Below are positions 6,371-12,104 of a stretch of DNA of 15,936 nucleotides, piece after piece (the stretch's first letter is position 1; each line of letters opens with the position of its first letter). A model generated the notes under the pieces. That model was not told the origin of the DNA. It made no database searches and saw only the letters and a list, made by a program, of their open reading frames with translations. Source of the DNA: Coprococcus sp. (GTDB lineage: Bacteria; Bacillota; Clostridia; Lachnospirales; Lachnospiraceae); the NCBI GenBank assembly GCA_016297325.1, contig JAEDGW010000061.1, positions 1 to 15,936 of the forward strand. Reading direction: 5' to 3'. The position numbers were made by a program, and so were the translations under genes.

Positions 6371-7562
6371 ATTTGTTGTTTATTGGTATGCCGTTTACCT
6401 CTACCTGATCAGATATCTGGATGACTATACATTTGCGGCCCTCTATCTCCATGGTTTCAACGAGATCGGTGCGCTCCGGATTGACTTTGATCACTACATC
6501 AGGAGTCTTTACCTCAAATGTCTTGGTGTTTGCCACGTTGCTTGCATACATCACAGTGGATTTCTCACGTGGCACAACTATGGCTGCCTCGTCATCTGGA
6601 TTTTCTGACGGCTGCGGGGCCGGTGCTGCTGCGGATGTGACTTTCTCATAGTGGGCATCAAAATCCTCCATCTTGTCGTCTGACACTCCGCTTTCGGTGA
6701 GAAGATTTTTGATCGTGTTTTTGGTAAGCGTAAGTGGTTCCGGGCTGTCCTTTCGCTGTTCGATCATCTCATTTAGGTTGTCGTGGATGGTTCTGACAAT
6801 GTCGTAGCTGCAGTCATCGCCAAGAGTCTCGGCCACGATCTCATGAAATACGTCCTTCTGCTCACCGGCGGTGATAGGAAGGCTTGTTCCGAGCAGATTG
6901 CTTATGAAGCTGTCGTGGAGCTCCTCGGGTTTCTTCGTATAATATAATACATTATGTATATCGGTTCCCCTGTCGATAAATGCAGGGAAAAGGAATCCTA
7001 TGTCCGGCATGTCTACTACCCAGTCACGAACTCTGTTGTGGAATGTGCTCTCCACATCAAAATAGCTGAGTCCGGCCTTGGACAGATTTACATGGCAGAT
7101 GGAGCACATGATGTATTCGTATACCTCGTCAGATGCGTCGTCCATCATGATGCCGTCGGTGGTCTTGCCCGGAATATCGTATGTGTCGTGGATGAGCAGG
7201 ATCAGATAGTTGCCGGTGTAATCATATGTCTCGATGACTTTATCATAGAATTCATTTATGAGGTCGTCGTCCTCAAGCTTGCTTTTTCTGAGCCTGTTCA
7301 GGAATTCCTGTGTTCCACCCTCAAATTCCTGTGATGTAGGAAATGGCATTGTCACAAGATTCTTGCCGATACTTCCTGACAGTGTTTTCTTGAAAATCTC
7401 AAAATATTTGAATGTTTCTTCCTCTGGCATGGTGAGGAACTGTTCTTTTATGGTTGCAACCTTGTTGTGATCGCCGTCCACGTAGCATCCACAGATCTTG
7501 CTGATGGAACATACAGACGGAGCAAACTGGTGCCTGATCTCAAGTACGTCTTTTTTTGTCAT
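6369..7562 (-). CDS. DUF4317 family protein of unknown function
   Basis: The 397-residue soluble protein matches, as I recall the family, DUF4317 proteins common in Lachnospiraceae: the start MTKKDVLEIRHQF, ICGCYVDGD at 23-31, the block FKYFEIFKKTLSGSIGKNL at 51-69, CSICHVNLSKAGL at 153-165, and a C-terminal NPERTDLVETMEIEGR at 361-376. A low-complexity Ala/Pro/Glu linker at about 308-335 separates the main domain from a small C-terminal beta-rich domain. There is no signal peptide or membrane segment, so it is probably cytoplasmic. Cys24/Cys26 and Cys153/Cys156 are notable pairs. The ATG (7562-7560) follows GGAG with an 8-nt gap. Function is unknown; the gene stands alone between a convergent channel gene and a divergent two-component system. 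Confidence 0.88.
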   Translation of the reverse strand: MTKKDVLEIRHQFAPSVCSISKICGCYVDGDHNKVATIKEQFLTMPEEETFKYFEIFKKTLSGSIGKNLVTMPFPTSQEFEGGTQEFLNRLRKSKLEDDDLINEFYDKVIETYDYTGNYLILLIHDTYDIPGKTTDGIMMDDASDEVYEYIMCSICHVNLSKAGLSYFDVESTFHNRVRDWVVDMPDIGFLFPAFIDRGTDIHNVLYYTKKPEELHDSFISNLLGTSLPITAGEQKDVFHEIVAETLGDDCSYDIVRTIHDNLNEMIEQRKDSPEPLTLTKNTIKNLLTESGVSDDKMEDFDAHYEKVTSAAAPAPQPSENPDDEAAIVVPREKSTVMYASNVANTKTFEVKTPDVVIKVNPERTDLVETMEIEGRKCIVIQISDQVEVNGIPINNK

Positions 7563-7598
7563 ATATATAACTCCATTTCTTTTGAATTCTGCCTGATA

Positions 7599-7607
7599 AG
7601 TATATCA
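7599..7607 (-). promoter_or_regulatory. Possible extended -10 promoter of the DUF4317 gene
   Basis: On the minus strand TGATATACT (7607-7599) fits an extended -10 (TGn plus TATACT). No good -35 lies 17 nt upstream, which extended -10 promoters tolerate. It would start transcription about 30 nt before the ATG. Confidence 0.4.
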
Positions 7608-7645
7608 CAATTTTGATGTTAATAATATCTTAAAAATTTGCTCCG

Positions 7646-7674
7646 TTGTTTCTTAATGGAATAATGTAGATAAT
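7646..7674 (+). promoter_or_regulatory. Possible promoter of the two-component operon
   Basis: TTGTTT (7646-7651) and GATAAT (7669-7674) are 17 nt apart. The -10 matches 5 of 6 positions, but the -35 only 3 of 6. The predicted start near 7681 would leave almost no leader in front of the AGGAGG at 7682, which favours a start codon further downstream. Confidence 0.35.
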
Positions 7675-7752
7675 TGAGAACAGGAGGTGAATGTGGTAAG
7701 CTATTCCATGCATGGAGGAATGCAAATAGAGAAAAAGGGTGAGGTTTTGATT

Positions 7753-8442
7753 ATGTACAACATATTGATATGTGACGATGAGAAGGATATCGTGTCAGCT
7801 ATAGATATATATCTTAGAACAGCAGGTTATAGCGTATATAGAGCATATAATGGAAGAGAAGCAATAGAGACTGTGAAAAATAATGATATACATCTGGTGA
7901 TAATGGATGTGATGATGCCTGAGATGGACGGTATCACAGCCATGGCACGCATAAGAGAAAACAGCAATGTCCCGGTGATAATGCTGACGGCAAAGAGCGA
8001 AGACACGGACAAGATACTTGGCCTTGAGGTCGGAGCGGATGATTATGTGACAAAGCCGTTCAATCCGGTGGAGCTTCTGGCGAGGGTGAAATCGCAGCTC
8101 AGGAGGTATATGCAGCTCGGCGGTGGCACTGAGAAGAAGGACAGGCTGGTCATAGGCGGAATAGAACTTGACGACAAATCAAAACAGGTAATGTTGGACG
8201 GTGAGCTCATGAGCCTTACTCCTACAGAATACGATATATTGAAGCTCCTTATGGAGAATGCGGGCAAGGTATTCTCCACAAAAGAGATATACAGGGCGGT
8301 CTGGAATGCGGACCCTATGGGGGCTGAAGGATCGGTGGCTGTACATATAAGACATTTGAGGGAAAAGATAGAGATAAACCCTTCAGATCCAAGATACATA
8401 AAGGTTATCTGGGGAAGGGGATATAGAATGGAGGAAAAGTAG
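7753..8442 (+). CDS. OmpR-family response regulator
   Basis: The 229-residue protein has a receiver domain (residues 1-115) with acidic pair D8/D9, phosphoacceptor D52 in VIMDVMMPEMDG, T79 and K101 in DYVTKPF. An OmpR/PhoB winged helix follows (about 130-226) with LTPTEYDILKLL and the ending WGRGYRM. It is a DNA-binding output protein for the kinase encoded next. I chose ATG 7753 because the receiver fold begins at MYNILICDDE and GGTGAGG sits 8 nt upstream. In-frame upstream starts also have good ribosome sites: GTG 7693 after AGGAGG, and ATG 7720 after GGAGGA. The gene abuts the kinase gene with no gap. No obvious target gene is adjacent. Confidence 0.94.
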   Translation: MYNILICDDEKDIVSAIDIYLRTAGYSVYRAYNGREAIETVKNNDIHLVIMDVMMPEMDGITAMARIRENSNVPVIMLTAKSEDTDKILGLEVGADDYVTKPFNPVELLARVKSQLRRYMQLGGGTEKKDRLVIGGIELDDKSKQVMLDGELMSLTPTEYDILKLLMENAGKVFSTKEIYRAVWNADPMGAEGSVAVHIRHLREKIEINPSDPRYIKVIWGRGYRMEEK

Positions 8443-10785
8443 TTGGAAAAAACTATATACAAATTAAGAGGAAATGTGTTTTTTAAACTGTTCATATATA
8501 TTCTGATCACACTTCTGGCTTACTCAGCCATGTGTCTTGGCGGCCTGATGTGTCAGGGATTATACATGAATGTGTCATCTGATTCTGAACAGGATATGAT
8601 GGCCTACCGGCATCTGGTGGACAATTATGTGACAGATGTCAAATCCTCTCTGGCTGGAGCTGAATATACATATGTTGAAAAAGTTGCTTCTTCTATGACG
8701 AGCGTAAAAAGGTATTCGGATTTTCTGGTCAAGGACATTGATAGAGACGGAGTGATCGGAGTTTCCGATGTTGCAGCAAAGATCAATGAGTACGTCCTGG
8801 CAAGTCAGGTGACGACTCAGCCGGAATATGATGAGATGGTGTCCCGGGGAGATCTTGCATATGAAGTGGATATCAGATATGGAGAAAATTACGATGGTGA
8901 ACAGGAGTTGTTCTCCAAAGTGTTTGGCGATTCCAGTCTGGTCACAGATTCTGGTGATGTTGAGGACTATAGATACGGTGTAGATACAGTAGAAATCCCT
9001 GCTGTAAAATATGTAGCATTTGACAGTGATAATGACATGGAAGAAATGTACAGTCTGCTCATGGATGACATGTATGGTGATGGGGAGACTGAATACGAAA
9101 TAGAACTCAATAAAGCAGGTACTTATGATCTGAGTGATATGTTGTACGATGGAAACTATCCGTTCTCGATTGAAAAGGAATATTTTGATGGTGCATACAG
9201 TGGCGGTCAGAATGTAGCTGGAGGATATGTGCTCAAGCTGACTTATGATAGTTCATATATAAATATTTACTCCACTGCTTATGTGGACAAGATTCTTGCC
9301 GTCAAAAATATAAATGCTACCAATCCAGGGATCCAGAAGAATCTGCAGAACTGGAAGTCGAACTTTGACATAATAGTCGCTGCTGCGATTGTTCTGTCAC
9401 TGCTCTGTATAGTGCTTTCTTTGATAACAATGATAAATTCAGGAGTGAAGGCTGGGGAGAAGACGATAAAACTGTCAAGATTTGAAAAGGTGTTCACAGA
9501 AGTTCCGATAGTTATCTGTGCCGGAACTGTTACTGCATTTTTGTTTATTTTTGAATATGTATATGAGATATGTAGGACAAATATAGATTCTGATCTCAGC
9601 TTTGCTACGGACAGCATGTTCTATCTGATGTATCTGGTCCCTATGGCAGTTATTTATACAGTTACATTGCTGATGGTAAATAATCTTATAGCAAAGGTCA
9701 AAGCAGGCAGACTGATATCTGACAGTGCGGTTGTCAGATTTGTCAGATGGATATTTGCGAAAATATCTGGTCTGTTCAGATATATCGGAAAGCATGTGAG
9801 ACTTGGATTGAGGGGCGTTATTGTATATGCCATTATAACAATGTGTGAGCTTGCAGTCCTTGCAGTTTTATGTAATGCCATGGGTGGCGGACTTTTGTTC
9901 CTGTATATTATTTTGAAGATAGTGTGTATCGTAATAATACTCCTCATTTCAGCGCAGGTGAGGGAGCTTTACAAGTGTGCCATGGATATGGCTGATGGCA
10001 ATCTTGACAGAAAGGCCGATACGAGCAGGATGTTCTGGATATTCAAAGCTCATGGGGAACATCTCAATCAGATCGGAGACGGCATGGCAAAGGCTGTCGA
10101 TGAGAGAATGAAGAGTGAACATCTGAAGACAGAGCTCATAACCAATGTATCCCATGATATAAAGACACCGCTCACATCGATAATCAACTATGTAGATCTG
10201 CTTGGAAAGGGCGGAATAGATGAGAAGACAGAGGCTGAGTACATAGAAGTTCTGACAAGACAGTCGTCCAGGCTCAAGAAGCTCATAGAAGATCTTGTTG
10301 AGGCGTCAAAGGCGTCTACGGGTAATATACAGATGAATTTTGCGGATATAGATGCAGGTATGCTGCTCGAGCAGGCTGTGGCAGAGTATTCTGATAAGCT
10401 TGCAAAGGCAGGGCTTAGTGTTGTGTTTAAAAAGCCTGATGAACCGGCGGTAGTCACTGCGGATGGGCAGTATCTGTGGAGAGTGTTCGATAATCTGCTT
10501 GCAAATATAAGCAAGTATGCCATGATGGGCACAAGGGTGTACGCCACCGTTTTCAGTGATGAGAGCGGCGTCAGGATAGAGTTTAAAAATATCTCAAGAG
10601 AGGCACTTAATATATCCAGTGATGAGCTCATGGAGAGATTTGTGAGAGGTGACAGCTCCAGAAATACAGAGGGAAGCGGTCTGGGCCTTTCCATTGCAAA
10701 TAGTCTTTGTTCACTTATGAAAGCAAAGTTTGCGATCAGCATAGATGGCGATCTTTTTAAAGCAGAAATTTCATTTGGAAAATAA
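8443..10785 (+). CDS. Sensor histidine kinase with large extracytoplasmic domain
   Basis: The 780-residue kinase starts at TTG, directly after the regulator stop, with GGAGG (8430-8434) 8 nt upstream. TM1 is at about residues 13-39, followed by an acidic, Tyr/Asp-rich external domain (about 41-307). Further membrane helices lie near 309-331, 353-374, 391-413, 457-478 and 483-503. Then comes a short HAMP-like linker, HisKA with H571 in NVSHDIKTPLTS, and an ATPase domain with the N-box FDNLLANISKYA (682-693) and GSGLGLSI (744-751). The usual G1 box DxGxG is absent; the segment reads EFKNISREALN. An EF-hand or dockerin-like loop, DIDRDGVIGVSD, is at 98-109. It should phosphorylate the preceding regulator. 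The signal is unknown; calcium or another cation is possible. Confidence 0.93.
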   Translation: MEKTIYKLRGNVFFKLFIYILITLLAYSAMCLGGLMCQGLYMNVSSDSEQDMMAYRHLVDNYVTDVKSSLAGAEYTYVEKVASSMTSVKRYSDFLVKDIDRDGVIGVSDVAAKINEYVLASQVTTQPEYDEMVSRGDLAYEVDIRYGENYDGEQELFSKVFGDSSLVTDSGDVEDYRYGVDTVEIPAVKYVAFDSDNDMEEMYSLLMDDMYGDGETEYEIELNKAGTYDLSDMLYDGNYPFSIEKEYFDGAYSGGQNVAGGYVLKLTYDSSYINIYSTAYVDKILAVKNINATNPGIQKNLQNWKSNFDIIVAAAIVLSLLCIVLSLITMINSGVKAGEKTIKLSRFEKVFTEVPIVICAGTVTAFLFIFEYVYEICRTNIDSDLSFATDSMFYLMYLVPMAVIYTVTLLMVNNLIAKVKAGRLISDSAVVRFVRWIFAKISGLFRYIGKHVRLGLRGVIVYAIITMCELAVLAVLCNAMGGGLLFLYIILKIVCIVIILLISAQVRELYKCAMDMADGNLDRKADTSRMFWIFKAHGEHLNQIGDGMAKAVDERMKSEHLKTELITNVSHDIKTPLTSIINYVDLLGKGGIDEKTEAEYIEVLTRQSSRLKKLIEDLVEASKASTGNIQMNFADIDAGMLLEQAVAEYSDKLAKAGLSVVFKKPDEPAVVTADGQYLWRVFDNLLANISKYAMMGTRVYATVFSDESGVRIEFKNISREALNISSDELMERFVRGDSSRNTEGSGLGLSIANSLCSLMKAKFAISIDGDLFKAEISFGK

Positions 10786-10796
10786 TGAAAATGTTA

Positions 10797-10825
10797 TTGA
10801 CAACTAATCTAAGTTAGTGCATACT
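10797..10825 (+). promoter_or_regulatory. Promoter of the Fur-like/HMA unit with overlapping palindrome
   Basis: A perfect -35 TTGACA (10797-10802), a 17-nt spacer and a CATACT (10820-10825, 4 of 6) make a plausible promoter just after the kinase stop. The palindrome GTTAGTGCATACTAAC (10813-10828; arms GTTAGT and ACTAAC) covers the -10. A third half-site, ACTAA, lies at 10803-10807. A repressor bound here would block the polymerase. The TTAG/CTAA half-sites recall DtxR/IdeR-type operators, a loose resemblance only. Confidence 0.6.
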
Positions 10826-10830
10826 AACCC

Positions 10831-10849
10831 TTGATGATAATATTATCAA
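10831..10849 (+). promoter_or_regulatory. Fur-box-like operator at the predicted start site
   Basis: TTGATGATAATATTATCAA is a 19-bp inverted repeat around one central base, with a single mismatched pair. Inside it, TGATAATATTATCA (10835-10848) is a perfect palindrome. The TGATAAT/ATTATCA halves are those of the Fur/PerR/Zur box TGATAATnATTATCA, but without the middle base. It lies at the predicted start of transcription in front of a Fur-family gene, so autoregulation is likely. Confidence 0.62.
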
Positions 10850-10882
10850 TACGAGGAATGTTATTACAAGGAGGCAGATGCA

Positions 10883-11365
10883 GTGGCGAATGATAAGATT
10901 GAGACAGAAAAGAAGAATATAGATGACACCGGTATCCAGAGAACTGCGATGCAGAAGGAGATAGTTATCAGCAGACTCAGGGAACGCGGATGCAGGATAA
11001 CCAGACAGAGAATGATGCTCCTGGACATAATACTTGGTGAGGAGTGTTCATCCTGTAAGGAGATCTATTATAAGGCGGCAAAGCAGGACAGCAGGATCGG
11101 TTCAGCGACTGTGTACAGAATGGTGAACACGCTTGAGGATATAGGAGCGATAAACAGAAAGAACATGTACAAGGTTGCCTGTGGCGCAAACTGCGGCATA
11201 GAGGATGCCTGTGTCATAGAGCTTGACGATTCATCAAGTATCGAGCTGTCAGCTAAGGAGTGGAACAGGATAATAAGAGCAGGTCTTATGGCTGGTGGAT
11301 ACATAGAGAACCAGTCTGTTGTAGGCGTGAACGTGAAGCCATGTGGTTGCGGCACATGCTGTTAA
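10883..11365 (+). CDS. Fur-family transcriptional regulator, Cys-rich and His-free
   Basis: The 160-residue protein has the Fur winged-helix core at about residues 27-95 (GCRITRQRMMLLDIIL, then SATVYRMVNTLEDIGAINR). The C-terminal part is short and has none of the usual HHHH and CxxC elements in the normal place. There is no histidine anywhere, but there are ten cysteines: 37, 55, 58, 100, 104, 110, 154, 156, 159 and 160, the last four in the tail CGCGTCC. Canonical Fur, Zur and PerR use His for metal binding, so any sensing here should be thiol-based (metal or redox). The start is GTG with AAGGAGG 8 nt before it; the first 22 residues are a polar extension. A Fur-box-like site precedes it, and an HMA protein gene follows after 36 nt. 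Confidence 0.88.
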   Translation: MANDKIETEKKNIDDTGIQRTAMQKEIVISRLRERGCRITRQRMMLLDIILGEECSSCKEIYYKAAKQDSRIGSATVYRMVNTLEDIGAINRKNMYKVACGANCGIEDACVIELDDSSSIELSAKEWNRIIRAGLMAGGYIENQSVVGVNVKPCGCGTCC

Positions 11366-11401
11366 TGAAAATACAATGGAATACAAAGGAGATGAATTGT
11401 A

Positions 11402-11758
11402 ATGGGTGGAACAATATTGGTTATATGTGTTCTTCTGCTTATTGTAGTTGGTGCAGTTATAAGTTCAGCAAAGCATTTCAAAGGTGAGGGCGGATGCTGT
11501 GGCGGCGGTGGTTCTGTCAAGATCAAAGGAGACAAGATCAAGGACGTAGTCGCAGTTAAGACTATAGCTATAGACGGGATGCATTGCGGCAACTGTTCAA
11601 GCCGTGTCCAGAATGCATTGAATGGATTGGGACAGGTGAATGCAAAGGTTGATCTGAATAAAAAGCAGGCTGTTGTAAAACTCGGCAGAGAGATCTCTGA
11701 TGAGGAGTTGAAACAGTGTATTGAGAGAGCCGGATATACTGTTCAGAGCATAAAATAA
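11402..11758 (+). CDS. Membrane-anchored heavy-metal-associated (HMA) domain protein
   Basis: The 118-residue protein has one N-terminal membrane helix (about residues 3-22) and a basic KHFKGEGG turn. A Gly/Cys stretch (GGCCGGGGS, 30-38) and a C-terminal HMA domain (about 51-118) follow, with the metal motif GMHCGNC at 59-65. HMA domains of the CopZ/P-type ATPase kind bind Cu(I) or other soft metals through the two Cys. The first 38 residues look like the small FeoB-associated Cys-rich membrane proteins, so the whole resembles an anchor fused to a chaperone domain. Topology with the HMA inside the cell is expected. The ATG follows AAAGGAG with a 10-nt gap. It forms a likely two-gene operon with the Fur-like regulator. 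No metal ATPase is adjacent. Confidence 0.88.
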   Translation: MGGTILVICVLLLIVVGAVISSAKHFKGEGGCCGGGGSVKIKGDKIKDVVAVKTIAIDGMHCGNCSSRVQNALNGLGQVNAKVDLNKKQAVVKLGREISDEELKQCIERAGYTVQSIK

Positions 11759-11781
11759 AAAATTGTAAAAAATTTTCAAAA

Positions 11782-11863
11782 AATTGTTGACAGTTCTGAT
11801 GGCATATGTTATTATCCATATTGTTGTGAGGAACACATGAGAAATCATCAGAACACAACAATT
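11782..11863. repeat. Bipartite inverted repeat spanning the tRNA-Gly promoter and leader
   Basis: AATTGTTG (11782-11789) and GTTCTGATG (11793-11801) are matched in inverse order by CATCAGAAC (11846-11854) and CAACAATT (11856-11863). That gives 17 paired bases interrupted only by 3 nt on one side and 1 nt on the other, around a 44-nt centre. The left arm contains the -35 box; the right arm ends 2 nt before the tRNA. On the minus strand the arm is followed by TTTTTT, so it could terminate antisense transcription. Confidence 0.7.
11787..11815 (+). promoter_or_regulatory. sigma-A promoter of the tRNA-Gly gene
   Basis: A perfect TTGACA (11787-11792), a 17-nt spacer and TATTAT (11810-11815, 5 of 6) predict a start near 11822, about 44 nt before the tRNA. 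Confidence 0.85.
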
Positions 11864-11865
11864 AA

Positions 11866-11937
11866 GCGCGAGTGGCTCAGCGGTGGAGCATCTCCTTGCC
11901 AAGGAGAGGGTCGCGGGTTCGATTCCCGTCTCGCGCT
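11866..11937 (+). tRNA. tRNA-Gly (anticodon GCC)
   Basis: The 7-bp acceptor stem GCGCGAG (11866-11872) pairs with CTCGCGC (11930-11936), followed by the discriminator T at 11937. The D-arm GGCTCAGCGGTGGAGC, the anticodon stem CTCCT...AGGAG with loop TTGCCAA (anticodon GCC at 11898-11900) and the T-arm with GGTTCGATTCC are all present. The CCA end is not encoded (CTT follows). It reads GGC and GGT glycine codons. Confidence 0.97.
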
Positions 11938-11956
11938 CTTTCATATTAATGAATAC

Positions 11957-11987
11957 ACCAGAGCATATGCTCTGGTTTTCTTTTTTT
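11957..11987 (+). terminator. Intrinsic terminator after tRNA-Gly
   Basis: The perfect palindrome ACCAGAGCATATGCTCTGGT (11957-11976) is followed by TTTC and seven Ts (to 11987), 19 nt after the tRNA. Confidence 0.93.
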
Positions 11988-12020
11988 ACTCTATATCGAT
12001 GATTTAATACTATTTAACTA

Positions 12021-12048
12021 TTGAATATATGTTGCATAGTGATATAAT
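12021..12048 (+). promoter_or_regulatory. Promoter of the LTA-synthase-like gene
   Basis: TTGAAT (12021-12026), a 16-nt spacer and a perfect TATAAT (12043-12048), preceded by TG for an extended -10 (TGATATAAT), give a start near 12055 and a 50-nt leader. Confidence 0.68.
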
Positions 12049-12104
12049 CATCACAATCATTTATGGGTTATTTGAATTAGTTTTTAAGAGGTATAAATTA
12101 AATT

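Noticed and set aside
7753..11758. One combined metal-sensing system of two-component genes plus the Fur-like/HMA unit
   Set aside because: The Fur-like gene has its own promoter and operators, and nothing but adjacency links it to the kinase, so I keep them apart.
11597..11944. Minus-strand reading frame starting MKERETGIEPATLSLARRC across the tRNA-Gly
   Set aside because: Its first part is the antisense translation of the tRNA gene, a well-known false protein in databases, and the rest lies opposite the HMA gene.
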